Below are positions 25,259 to 33,376 of a stretch of 64,000 nucleotides of DNA, in pieces; the stretch's first letter is position 1; each line of letters starts with the position of its first letter. The notes beneath the pieces were generated by a model that searched no databases, was not told where the DNA came from, and saw only the letters and a list, made by a program, of their open reading frames with translations. The DNA lies in NCBI RefSeq assembly GCF_002498315.1, contig NZ_DAGX01000002.1, positions 528,836-592,835 of the forward strand, given 5' to 3'. Source of the DNA: Methanofollis sp. UBA420. Lineage in GTDB: Archaea > Halobacteriota > Methanomicrobia > Methanomicrobiales > Methanofollaceae. Made by a program: the position numbers and the translations under genes.

Positions 25259-26077
25259 TTATAGACTGTGAAGTTTCTCCCGCACCTTCAGGAAGAAATT
25301 TTTCCCGGCGTCGATGAAGATTGCCGGTGCGTCGGCCCTTTTCACCGAGATATCGAGGCCGTCCATAAGTGTCGTGCTCCCTCTGCCGTCGAAGACGAGT
25401 TGAGCCGGTTTGTCGCTTTCAAGCTTGATCCGCAGATCCCTGCTGCTCTCGATGAGATGGGGCCGTGAAGAGAGCATGTAGGGTGCGAGAGGGACGAGGA
25501 GAAAGCCGTCGAACTTCGGGTCAACGATGGGCCCCCCGCCGCTCATCGCATAGGCCGTCGAACCGGTCGGCGTGGCGATGACCAGACCGTCGGCTCTGAA
25601 CTCCTCGACCTCGATGCCGTCGATGACGATGGTGAACCGCAACATCTTCGCGGGGCGTTCAGTGACGATCACCGCTTCGTTGAGGGCTGTGCCCAGGGGT
25701 TCTCCCCCGGCACTGAGGGCGATACGCATCCGCATTTCGAGTCTCATCTTCCTCTGAAGGTCCCTGAAGAATGCCTGCGCCTCGGAGGACTCGAGGTCCG
25801 CGAGGAAGCCCACATGCCCTTTGTTGATCCCGATGATCGGGATCTGCCTCTTCATCCTCCTGACGGCAAGGAGGACCGTGCCGTCCCCGCCAACGGCGAC
25901 GACGATGTCGGCATCGGTCTCGTCGAGCCACTCCCCTTCCCCGCCTCTCCCGAGGGCAATGGCGGTGCTTCCTTCCAGGGCCACATGGTAGCCGTACGAG
26001 AGGAGGAGCTCCTCTACCTCCACGGCATAGGAGAGCACTTCGGGCATGTCTATACGGGATATCAGGATGGCCTTCAC
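25259..26077 (-). CDS. nadK: NAD kinase
   Basis: This 272-residue enzyme phosphorylates NAD to NADP. It has the invariant GGDGT motif in VVAVGGDGTVLLAVRR, NKGHVGFLADLE, the ATPTGSTAYAMSGGGPIV signature and a C-terminal FDGRG segment. The start is a GTG at 26077, supported by GAGGT 7 bases upstream. It begins 5 bases after the phosphatase gene in the same operon. In Methanocaldococcus jannaschii the homologous kinase and an IMPase-like NADP phosphatase are fused in one chain (MJ0917); here the same pair are separate neighbours. Confidence 0.95.
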   Translation of the reverse strand: MKAILISRIDMPEVLSYAVEVEELLLSYGYHVALEGSTAIALGRGGEGEWLDETDADIVVAVGGDGTVLLAVRRMKRQIPIIGINKGHVGFLADLESSEAQAFFRDLQRKMRLEMRMRIALSAGGEPLGTALNEAVIVTERPAKMLRFTIVIDGIEVEEFRADGLVIATPTGSTAYAMSGGGPIVDPKFDGFLLVPLAPYMLSSRPHLIESSRDLRIKLESDKPAQLVFDGRGSTTLMDGLDISVKRADAPAIFIDAGKNFFLKVREKLHSL

Positions 26078-26082
26078 GTCTG

Positions 26083-26859
26083 TTACCTCAGGTATTCGAT
26101 GATCTTGTTATGGAGGACGCCGTTCGTGGCCACCAGGCACCTCCCGATACTCACCTCGTCGGGGAAGGCGGCAGGGCTTCCTTCCAGTCCTGTCACCGTC
26201 CCCCCTGCTTCCTCGCAGAGGACGATCCCCGCGGCGGCGTCGGTGATGCGGAGGGTGTTCCTGACGTCCACGAAGCCGTCGAGCCTGCCGGCAGCGACAT
26301 AGGCGAGTTCAAGGGACGAAGCGCCGAGGAGCCGCCACCGCCGCACCTTCTGCCCGAGCCTGAGCACCGAGGCCGGGTCGAACTTCCTCCCGTAGACTGA
26401 GAGTGCGCTGTCTTCAAGCAGGGACGTCTTTGAGACATGGATGGGTTTCCCGTCGAGGAAGGCTCCTTTCCCCTTCTCCGCCGTGAAGGTCTCGTGAGTG
26501 CAGAGATCCCGGACATATCCTTTTGTCAGGACGCCGTCCTCGCCATAGGCGATGGAGATGGTGTAGAACGGGATACCGTGGACTGCATTATAGGTGCCGT
26601 CTATGGGGTCGAGGTAGACCGTCCCCTTTTCCCCGCCGACATCGACGCTGCCAGCTTCCTCGGAGATGAGGCGGCGGCAGAAGGGATCGTCCTTGAGGGC
26701 AGCGATAACGCACTCCTCCGCGGCCTGATCTATCAGCTCGGTCGGGGTGCCGTCTGCGCCCATCCGGATATACTTTCCGCCCTCAGGACTGCCGGCAAGA
26801 TCCCGCGTGGCATCCTCGACGATCCCGGCCAGATTTTCGCACCACCTGATGAAGTCCAT
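26083..26859 (-). CDS. IMPase-family phosphatase (fructose-1,6-bisphosphatase / inositol or NADP phosphatase)
   Basis: This 258-residue Mg2+-dependent sugar-phosphatase-fold enzyme has LISEEAG, YLDPIDGTYN (metal ligands) and RITDAAAGIVLCEEAGG. Archaeal members hydrolyse inositol-1-phosphate, fructose-1,6-bisphosphate or NADP. Because the very next gene is NAD kinase and these two are fused in Methanocaldococcus, NADP phosphatase activity is a reasonable inference. Classical gluconeogenic FBPase activity is also possible. It is transcribed leftward from a short AT-rich spacer shared with aIF5A. Confidence 0.88.
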   Translation of the reverse strand: MDFIRWCENLAGIVEDATRDLAGSPEGGKYIRMGADGTPTELIDQAAEECVIAALKDDPFCRRLISEEAGSVDVGGEKGTVYLDPIDGTYNAVHGIPFYTISIAYGEDGVLTKGYVRDLCTHETFTAEKGKGAFLDGKPIHVSKTSLLEDSALSVYGRKFDPASVLRLGQKVRRWRLLGASSLELAYVAAGRLDGFVDVRNTLRITDAAAGIVLCEEAGGTVTGLEGSPAAFPDEVSIGRCLVATNGVLHNKIIEYLR

Positions 26860-26926
26860 GCAAACTCACGTGCGTTGTATTTATCTATGGCCGTCATGAT
26901 AAATTACTACTGCGAGCGTGAACTCA

Positions 26927-27307
26927 ATGAAGGAACAGACTGAGACTGGTAAGTTAAAGGAAGGCCGCTATGTTGTGGTCGACGATGAGCCCTGCAAGAT
27001 CCTTGGAATTGCCACGTCAAAGCCCGGCAAGCACGGTGCGGCCAAGGCCCGTATCGATGTCGTCGGTATCTTTGACGGCCAGAAACGCTCGATCGTCCAG
27101 CCGGTATCGACGAAGGTCTATGTGCCGGTCGTTGAGCGGAAGGTCGGACAGGTGATCTCAATCACGGGCACCACCGTCCAGATGATGGACGTCAAGGACT
27201 TCACCATGTTTGAGATTGAGGTCCCTGAGGACAAGGTCGCCGAGATGGAGGCTGGCAAAGAAGTCCAGTACATCGAGGCACTCGGGAAGAAGAAGTTGGA
27301 CTTCTGA
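26927..27307 (+). CDS. eif5A: Translation initiation factor aIF5A (hypusine-bearing)
   Basis: This 126-residue factor eases peptide-bond formation at stalling sequences. The N-terminal SH3-like domain contains the hypusination loop SKPGKHGAAK; lysine 35 is the modified residue. A C-terminal OB-fold follows. ATG 26927 is preferred over the GTG nine bases earlier because it gives the standard N-terminus. Agmatinase, needed for the spermidine or agmatine supply to hypusination, is 45 bases downstream, a common archaeal arrangement. Confidence 0.96.
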   Translation: MKEQTETGKLKEGRYVVVDDEPCKILGIATSKPGKHGAAKARIDVVGIFDGQKRSIVQPVSTKVYVPVVERKVGQVISITGTTVQMMDVKDFTMFEIEVPEDKVAEMEAGKEVQYIEALGKKKLDF

Positions 27308-27352
27308 GCCTGCACGGCCATCTGGTCGGAGCGGTGCTCAGGAGGAGCATTC

Positions 27353-28219
27353 ATGGAAGTCTTCCTAAATACTCTTTTTGCCGACGCCGGAGCAGAGTAT
27401 GCCGACGCCGGCTATGTGATCTTCGGGGCGCCGTATGACGGGACATCCTCGTACAGGGCAGGTTCCCGCGACGCACCCGGCGCGATCAGGGCAGTCTCGT
27501 TCAACTTCGAGACCTATATCCCTGACCCGGGTATCGACCTTGTGGACGTTTCCGTCTGCGACCTCGGCGACCTTGAGGTGCTCTCTCTCCCCGACCTCGT
27601 CGTGGACCAGGTGAGGGAGACAGCCGCCATGATTGTGCAGGACGGCAAGGTGCCGATACTGATCGGCGGCGAGCACACGGTCACGCCGGGTGCGGTCGAG
27701 GCTGTGAAGCCCGCGTGCTATGTCGTCTGCGACGCCCACCTGGACCTGCGCGACGAGTTCGGCGGGACGAAGTGGAACCACGCCTGCGCGACGCGGCGGG
27801 TGATGGACCTCGGCGTGGAGGATATCTTCATCATCGGGGCCCGGAGCGGGCCTGCGGAGGAGTTCGAACTCGTCGGGGAGTCGGAGAGGCTCCACATGTA
27901 TACGGCCGACGATGTCGCGGAACGGGGCATTGAGGCGGTGATCAGGGATATCAAGGATATCATCGGCGACCGGAGTCTGTATCTCTCCATCGACGCGGAC
28001 GCGGTCGACTGCTGTCTCACCCCGGGCCTCGGGACGCCCGAACCTTTCGGGATCACGCCCCGCGACCTGCGGAGCGTGGTGCGGGCCTTTGCGGCGCGGG
28101 CGTCGGGCTTCGACTATGTCGAGGTCTGTCCGATCGACGCGGGCCAGACAGCGGCGGTGGCGGCAAAACTGATCCGGGAATTCATCGCCTGGCATGAGGC
28201 CGGGATTGAGGGGCTCTGA
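27353..28219 (+). CDS. speB: Agmatinase
   Basis: This 288-residue ureohydrolase splits agmatine into putrescine and urea. Binuclear Mn2+ ligands are visible: H108 in LIGGEHT, the D127-A-H129-L-D131 motif, and SIDADAVD. GAPYDGTSSYRAGSRDAPGAIR and TPEPFGIT complete the signature. It is co-directional with aIF5A. The polyamine product feeds deoxyhypusine formation, so the pair form a functional unit. A strong hairpin plus T-run lies across its stop codon. Confidence 0.96.
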   Translation: MEVFLNTLFADAGAEYADAGYVIFGAPYDGTSSYRAGSRDAPGAIRAVSFNFETYIPDPGIDLVDVSVCDLGDLEVLSLPDLVVDQVRETAAMIVQDGKVPILIGGEHTVTPGAVEAVKPACYVVCDAHLDLRDEFGGTKWNHACATRRVMDLGVEDIFIIGARSGPAEEFELVGESERLHMYTADDVAERGIEAVIRDIKDIIGDRSLYLSIDADAVDCCLTPGLGTPEPFGITPRDLRSVVRAFAARASGFDYVEVCPIDAGQTAAVAAKLIREFIAWHEAGIEGL

Positions 28220-28231
28220 GCCCCTCTTTTT
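28208..28231 (+). terminator. Hairpin with T-run at the end of speB
   Basis: GAGGGGCT (28208-28215), a 3-base loop CTG, and AGCCCCTC (28219-28226) form a perfect 8-base stem followed by TTTTT. The stem includes the agmatinase stop codon. It resembles an intrinsic terminator; in archaea the T-run may be the working part. Confidence 0.7.
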
Positions 28232-28335
28232 GATCTTTCTTCTTTCGCTTTTGAGATCTCATACTCTCGGGGCCGGAACGGCGGCGCCCTCCTCTGAAAT
28301 ATCCTCCAGATAGAGGCCGAAAAGATCTGGACATG

Positions 28336-29208
28336 CTACACCCTGCCCCTCCTGCTCTTGATCCCGGCATCGTACACTCTCTGGACACCATAACAGAGAC
28401 AGGCCATGGCAGGGATGACGACGAACAGGAGTACTCCGTTCTGGAAATATCCCGAAAGGTTCAGCCAGGAAATGAACTGACCCGATAGGGAGAAAACCGG
28501 CATGTGAAAGAGGTAGATGCAGTACGATGCGTACGCGAGCGCTCCGATGGCAGGAAAAATGCTCGTCTCGTGTTTTTTAAGGGGTTGCTCAAGAAAAAGG
28601 AAACGGCGGTTGCCTTCAGCCGCGGCAATTCCGGCAATAAAGAAGAAGTAGTACAGGAAGAAGCGATAGTCGATGATGTTCAGGATCTGATGAAGGATGG
28701 CCAGAACGGCAAAGATGCTTACGGCAAGAAGTATCCTCGTCCGACCGGGCCGCCCGGAAAATACGGGATACATGGCATACAGCACCATGATGAAACCGAT
28801 GAACCAGAGGGTGAAGATCGGTTCGATATATGCGGGTGCCAAGATTACCTGAAGACAGAGGATGTTAGCAACCCATTCGGGAATGCTGTAGTGGAGCGGA
28901 GGGAAGAGGCCGAATACCTGGAAGCAGAGGAAGTAGACGAAGAGTGCGGCGAGGTAGAGAGGGTATATCCTCACGATTCTTTTTTTGTAGAAATGCAGGA
29001 CTTCCTTTCTGTCCCGGAGGGTCGTATTGTTCTCGTAGATGGCATACCCGGATACAAATGTAAAGCAGGCCAGCGCGATGAATGTGAGGAACTCGAAGAC
29101 GTAATAATTCTCTATGACGACCGCCGACAGGAAATTTTGCATGTGAACGAAAATGACAAGAAGAATTGCAAAAGCTTTGATCGCATCCAGAAAGAGAAAC
29201 CGCCCCAT
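28336..29208 (-). CDS. Acyltransferase-3 family membrane protein
   Basis: This 290-residue integral membrane protein has eight or more helices. The N-terminus FLFLDAIKAFAILLVIFVHM is the typical start of acyltransferase-3 (OafA-like) enzymes, with the catalytic-type His near residue 22, and RIVRIYPLYLAALFVYFLCF follows. Such enzymes transfer acetyl or other acyl groups to sugars, lipids or antibiotics. The target is unknown. It is shorter than many relatives (about 340-380). Lower GC and A/T-ending codons set it apart from the core genes, and it begins the accessory island. Confidence 0.85.
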   Translation of the reverse strand: MGRFLFLDAIKAFAILLVIFVHMQNFLSAVVIENYYVFEFLTFIALACFTFVSGYAIYENNTTLRDRKEVLHFYKKRIVRIYPLYLAALFVYFLCFQVFGLFPPLHYSIPEWVANILCLQVILAPAYIEPIFTLWFIGFIMVLYAMYPVFSGRPGRTRILLAVSIFAVLAILHQILNIIDYRFFLYYFFFIAGIAAAEGNRRFLFLEQPLKKHETSIFPAIGALAYASYCIYLFHMPVFSLSGQFISWLNLSGYFQNGVLLFVVIPAMACLCYGVQRVYDAGIKSRRGRV

Positions 29209-29348
29209 ATGTCACCTCATATGATAGGCACTGATGAATGGATCGTCATAGCCTTTTCGATCTGTTTTTTCCGCGGGGCATGTCGTCATCGAGCGTCAAT
29301 GATATGGCCATCCCGGTGACGAAGGAAGATAAAATGAGGGCCGGGTTC

Positions 29349-29385
29349 TGTAGAATCGCTCATGAAAGTTTCAAGCGGTTCTACA
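29349..29385. repeat. TGTAGAATCGCTC-type hairpin element, copy 2
   Basis: TGTAGAATCGCT on the left and AAGCGGTTCTACA on the right form an imperfect stem (TGTAGAA pairs with TTCTACA, CGCT with AGCG) around CATGAAAGTTTC. The left 19 bases match 8115-8097 with one difference. It lies 10 bases beyond the 3' end of the tetR gene at 29395 and may act as its terminator. Confidence 0.5.
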
Positions 29386-29394
29386 TAGCCCACT

Positions 29395-30009
29395 TCACAC
29401 TTTTTTATCGGCAGGACCCGGCATATCCGGAGGTTTCAGAAGAAGGCGCATTGCATCCAGCCAGAGTTGACGCATTTCTGCATGATCCATGTACGTCAGG
29501 GCATAGTCCTGAATCCCCGAATACAATGCGACGATCAGGAGCGCCAGAGTCCGGGCATCGGTCTCTGTGGTGATGGTGCCCTTTTGCTGTCCTCTTTTAA
29601 TTCCTTCTTCTGCCAGGGAGACCATGCCGTTGACGTACTCGAGGACGACATGCCCGACTCTTGGCGTGTTCCGTGACGCAAGCGCAAACATCTCGTAGAA
29701 CAGAGCCCGCCTTTTTTCATCGCTGAGACTGTACCGCTCGAAGATCAGGGTCAGTACTTCTTCAAACGGGCGGTTATAGCCATCATAGGCTACTCTCTGT
29801 ATTTCTGCCAGTATTGTGGCGAAAACTTCCTGGAGCAGGTCTTCTTTGCTCGAAAAGTACCAGTACACCGCCCCCTTGCTCACCCCGAGTTTTTTGGCGA
29901 CATCTTCGATGGTCGTCTGTGCATAACCGCGTTCGGCAATCGCCTCCATCGCTGCCTGTATAATTCGCTGTTTTGCATCTTCCCTGTACTCAGGAACGAC
30001 CTTTGGCAT
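29395..30009 (-). CDS. TetR/AcrR-family transcriptional regulator
   Basis: The 204-residue repressor-type protein has the N-terminal TetR helix-turn-helix (AKQRIIQAAMEAIAERGYAQTTIEDVAKKLGVSKGAVYWYFSSKEDLLQEVF, residues about 9-60) and an all-helical ligand domain. The start at 30009 (MPKVVPEYRED) is preferred; the frame extends upstream to 30069 without good character. An inverted repeat at 30082-30107 lies about 75 bases upstream. The second TetR in the island begins with the near-identical VPEYRE-AK-RI, so the two are probably related duplicates. It probably controls the divergent cluster at 30.3-33.1 kb. Confidence 0.93.
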   Translation of the reverse strand: MPKVVPEYREDAKQRIIQAAMEAIAERGYAQTTIEDVAKKLGVSKGAVYWYFSSKEDLLQEVFATILAEIQRVAYDGYNRPFEEVLTLIFERYSLSDEKRRALFYEMFALASRNTPRVGHVVLEYVNGMVSLAEEGIKRGQQKGTITTETDARTLALLIVALYSGIQDYALTYMDHAEMRQLWLDAMRLLLKPPDMPGPADKKV

Positions 30010-30081
30010 TGATGAATCATTTCTCTTTTTTCTCGAATTTAAATAGTCGTACCTCCGGGAGACATCCATACCAAATGGTTT

Positions 30082-30107
30082 AATAACATTCTATTCAGTA
30101 TGTTATT
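30082..30107. promoter_or_regulatory. Probable TetR operator, inverted repeat
   Basis: AATAACAT (30082-30089) and ATGTTATT (30100-30107) are perfect 8-base inverted arms around a 10-base spacer. The site lies between the tetR gene (leftward) and the methyltransferase remnant/acyltransferase cluster (rightward), where a TetR protein would be expected to bind. Confidence 0.6.
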
Positions 30108-30258
30108 TGATCCATTAGAATGGCAACGCCGATGGCCGCGGTGGCCAGAACACGATCGGAGAAGGGCGGTGCCATGAAATGGGCCTCGAAAACCAGCGGA
30201 AGGAGAGTGCTCAGCGGCGCCGTCCCTCCCCCGCGGGAACACAAGGAGATGAACACCG

Positions 30259-30591
30259 ATGCAGGTACCGTCACCTACGACGATCTCTGATGAGAAAAGA
30301 AGCATGAAAGCGGGCCCGAGCACAATGGCCGAATCGATGCTGCTGGAAGACAGAAGCATTTTTTTGGACCCCTGTGCGGTCCATTTCGTCGGTCGCCAGA
30401 TGCTTGAGTGGGCCAGAGACCATCCGCTGGAAACAACAGCGATCGCAAAAAAATACGATCGGAAAATGCCGGGGTGGAGCACTTTCATCCGCACCCGCGC
30501 CCGGTATTTCGATGACGTCGTACAGAATGCAGGGAGCGAAGGGTTCAGCCCGCGGGGTATCTGTCCTGGTACCGGAGGCGACAGCGAATGA
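30259..30591 (+). pseudogene. Truncated LCM-family methyltransferase, N-terminal remnant
   Basis: This 110-codon frame resembles the N-terminal third of leucine-carboxymethyltransferase-type (PF04072) SAM methyltransferases. It has a start like SMKAGPSTMAESM, then FLDPCAVHFVGRQML, then FIRTRARYFDDVVQNAGSEGF. In the family the next step is the SAM-binding motif (about V-hydrophobic-G-A-G-x-D-T-R), but here the frame ends in FSPRGICPGTGGDSE and stops. No other frame restores it. The catalytic domain is therefore missing. AAGGAG lies upstream, and the stop overlaps the next small gene by ATGA, so it may still be translated. Confidence 0.5.
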
Positions 30592-30815
30592 GCAAGTGGG
30601 GACGAACGCGATCGGGTTCATACCTGAACCCCAATTTTATCGCCGGGAGAGCGACCGGCACCTGCTGCTGGGGATGCGCCAAGCGCGACGACTGCCCCCT
30701 GGAATCCGCGGGGCGGCGGTGCACCCGCGACCACACCACCTGCGAGGTCTGCACCTGGTGGAACGAACGCGGCTGTGTCTGTTTTGAGATCGACCGGAAG
30801 TTCCTGAAACTGTGA
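30588..30815 (+). CDS. Small cysteine-rich protein, nine cysteines
   Basis: This 75-residue protein has cysteines at 26, 27, 30, 36, 45, 52, 55, 63 and 65 in a compact core: TCCWGCAKRDDC, RRCTRDHTTCEVC and GCVCF. The arrangement suggests zinc or iron-sulfur binding. GGAGG at 30574-30578 stands 9 bases before the ATG. The gene is locked between neighbours by 4-base overlaps (ATGA before, GTGA after). I do not recognise a family. Its place right before a condensation-domain acyltransferase suggests a role in the same pathway. Confidence 0.6.
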   Translation: MSKWGRTRSGSYLNPNFIAGRATGTCCWGCAKRDDCPLESAGRRCTRDHTTCEVCTWWNERGCVCFEIDRKFLKL

Positions 30816-30853
30816 GTAAGGTTAGAGACAAAATCCCGAAAAGAGAGAACACC

Positions 30854-32323
30854 ATGACAGAAATGAAAAATGCCAATTCGCACATTCCCGGATGCATCAG
30901 AAAGATGACCAATACCGAACGGGTATTTTACATGTATCCCGGATGCAATGTCGCGGTCGTTGCCCGGATACGCGGCACCATATCAGAACCTGATCTGCGT
31001 CGCGCCCTTGAAAAGGTACTCCGAATGCACCCTTTTATCGGTGCAAAGATAGTTGTCGATGGCCGTCATGATGCCTGGTTCTCAGATGACAATGTTCCCC
31101 CTCCTCCTTTGCGGGTCGTACAAAGGACTTCGGATACACAGTGGTTTTCCGAGATGAAATCCGAACAGCGGATACCTTTCGACCTGGGAAAAGGGCCGCT
31201 CATCAGGTTTGTGCTGATACATTCGCCGGACATATCCGACCTTGTGATCGTATGCAACCACACTATCTGCGACGGCATGGCACTGGCAAACCTTGTCCGC
31301 GATCTCCTGGAGTTATACGCCAATCCGGGGCAGGAAATCACCGTACTTTCTCCCCCCGATATGATGGACTTCCTCCCGAAAAATGGGGGGGTCTCACTAA
31401 AAGCACTCCTGACGCGTCTCTTCACGACCTACGGCAACTGGAAGTGGAGAAAGAGCCCGCATTACTTTTCTCAAGAGGATTATGATGCGATCATCACAGC
31501 GTACTGGGAAAAATGGGATTACGGTGCTGTGTTGTTGAAACTCGAACCGGAGGAGACGGCATCTCTCTCTGCCCGCTGTCGGAACGAGGGCGTCACCATC
31601 GGATCCGCAATCACAGCGGCATGTATTGCCGCGCACGAGGACATTGCCGGTGCATTTGCCGGAAATTTCAGGGTTGTATCCATACCCTTCGATCTCCGGA
31701 GACATGCAACCCCGCCGGTTGGCGATGTATTCTGTCTCTGTGTCGGGGGTTCGCAGTTCTCGTTCACGTATCAATCCGAAAAACCCTTCAGGGAGAATGT
31801 TTCCGTGCTGCATGCCGAGATCCACAAAAGGGTGGAAAAACTGGACTCGGCCGGCATGGAAGTCCCGGATTTCGATCCTTCGTTTATCGATGCATTTGCC
31901 TGTTTTGCATCGCTGAAAAAAAGTATTCCTGAGGCATATACGCGGACCGCCACCCTGTCCAGGTTTTCCCGGGATACGAAGAATATCGCGTTCTCTTTTG
32001 CCCGTAATTATGAGAAAATAACTCCCGGAACTGTTGCGTCCAACCTCGGGAGACTCAACATCCCGGACACCTACGGAGATCTCCGGATAGAGAGCATAAC
32101 CTTCCTGCCTCCGGTCAGCAATTCCATGCCCTTGGTGCTCGGGGGCGTCAGCATCGGGGGCAGACTGGTCTATTCCATGACGTTTGCCGAACCGAAAGAG
32201 AACCAAACTGCCTCTCGGGAGCCCGATATGATCAGGATACGGAACCGTGCACTGGAATATCTCGGTTTCCCGGAGAAGGTCAGCGACAACGCACTGGAAT
32301 CGGTCGAGGCCATCCACCCATGA
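30854..32323 (+). CDS. Condensation-domain-like acyltransferase (PapA/alcohol acetyltransferase type)
   Basis: About 489 residues from ATG 30854; a GTG at 30812 would add 14 and overlap the Cys-rich gene by GTGA. The N-terminal half has the layout of a condensation/chloramphenicol-acetyltransferase fold (LRRALEKVLRMHPFIGAKIV) with the active motif H-T-I-C-D-G (HxxxDG) in VIVCNHTICDGMALANLVRD. The C-terminal half has a conserved-looking ASNLGRLNIPDTYGDLRI segment. Such enzymes transfer acyl groups from CoA or carrier proteins to alcohols or amines. No carrier-protein gene is seen. It is followed by an alpha/beta hydrolase. This domain is unusual in methanogens. Confidence 0.75.
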   Translation: MTEMKNANSHIPGCIRKMTNTERVFYMYPGCNVAVVARIRGTISEPDLRRALEKVLRMHPFIGAKIVVDGRHDAWFSDDNVPPPPLRVVQRTSDTQWFSEMKSEQRIPFDLGKGPLIRFVLIHSPDISDLVIVCNHTICDGMALANLVRDLLELYANPGQEITVLSPPDMMDFLPKNGGVSLKALLTRLFTTYGNWKWRKSPHYFSQEDYDAIITAYWEKWDYGAVLLKLEPEETASLSARCRNEGVTIGSAITAACIAAHEDIAGAFAGNFRVVSIPFDLRRHATPPVGDVFCLCVGGSQFSFTYQSEKPFRENVSVLHAEIHKRVEKLDSAGMEVPDFDPSFIDAFACFASLKKSIPEAYTRTATLSRFSRDTKNIAFSFARNYEKITPGTVASNLGRLNIPDTYGDLRIESITFLPPVSNSMPLVLGGVSIGGRLVYSMTFAEPKENQTASREPDMIRIRNRALEYLGFPEKVSDNALESVEAIHP

Positions 32324-32359
32324 TTGTCTGATAGAATCCAAAAAGAGTGAGGTAAGATC

Positions 32360-33112
32360 ATGCCAACAGTACACGTTAACGACATCGACATGTATTATGA
32401 GGCCCATGGCGAAGGCGAACCGCTTCTGATGATCCAGGGCCTTGGTTTTGAGATCTCCGCAATGGTGACCGAGCCGGGAAAGTCCCGGTACATCGACAAA
32501 TTCACCGACAGTTACAGGGTCATCGTCTATGATTACCGGGGTGTGGGGAGGACGGACAAGCCGGATATGCCCTACACGATAGAGATGCTGGCCGATGATA
32601 CGATTGGCCTCATGGATGCCCTTGGCATCAGGAAAGCCCACATCATGGGAACCTCGATGGGGTCACAGATCGCCCAGACCATCGCCGCGAAGTACCCGGA
32701 GCGGGTGAAGGGCCTCGTCCTCGTTGTCGGTTTCACCCGCGTACTGCCCCTGATGCGACTGATCGGCATTATTACGACAAACATTCCCGGCATCAAAGAG
32801 AAGATGACCGGCTGGATATACCAGCAGAAATACCCCCCTACCCCGGCGTCTTTCCGGCGGATTACAGACGCTGCCAACCAGTGTGATACGCGGGAGTTGT
32901 GCGGCAGGATCGCGGCCCCGACCCTGATCGTCAACGGGACGAAGGACGGGATTGTGCCGATGAAGATCACGCGGGAACTGGCTGACGGAATCCCCGGTGC
33001 CCGGCTGGTCCTTGTGGAGGGGGACCACCTGTTTGTAGCGAAAAACCCCGACCTGCTGATAACACCGGCCCTTGCATTCCTGGGGGAGGTGGACGGGAAA
33101 ATAGATCATTGA
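32360..33112 (+). CDS. Alpha/beta hydrolase
   Basis: This 250-residue enzyme has a Ser-Asp-His triad. The nucleophile elbow is GTSMGSQ, the acid lies in NGTKDGIVP, and the His is in VEGDHLF. It begins with HVNDIDMYYEAHGEGEPLLMIQGLG, the typical start of esterase/lactonase/haloperoxidase-like members. The substrate is unknown. It follows the condensation-domain gene by 36 bases and probably shares its transcript, so it may release or edit the acylated product. Confidence 0.88.
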   Translation: MPTVHVNDIDMYYEAHGEGEPLLMIQGLGFEISAMVTEPGKSRYIDKFTDSYRVIVYDYRGVGRTDKPDMPYTIEMLADDTIGLMDALGIRKAHIMGTSMGSQIAQTIAAKYPERVKGLVLVVGFTRVLPLMRLIGIITTNIPGIKEKMTGWIYQQKYPPTPASFRRITDAANQCDTRELCGRIAAPTLIVNGTKDGIVPMKITRELADGIPGARLVLVEGDHLFVAKNPDLLITPALAFLGEVDGKIDH

Positions 33113-33376
33113 TGCTGCCGGGGCTCTCTTTTTTCCTGGGGGTGCAACAAAGTTTCGATGAACAGGGCAACACCGTACCTCCATTTCAAGAGCAAAGAAA
33201 CTCCCCTGGCGGCTGTCGTGCTCAGAGGAGTACAGTCCTCCGACGAAAAATCTCCGGGATCCAGGTTTGAGAACTGATTCTTTCGGTTCACTTCCTCCTT
33301 CGCTATGAAAACGATCACGATTGAGCGTCGTACATGGAATGACCCTCCCCTTTCTGTGTACTATACCGTCAGCGCG

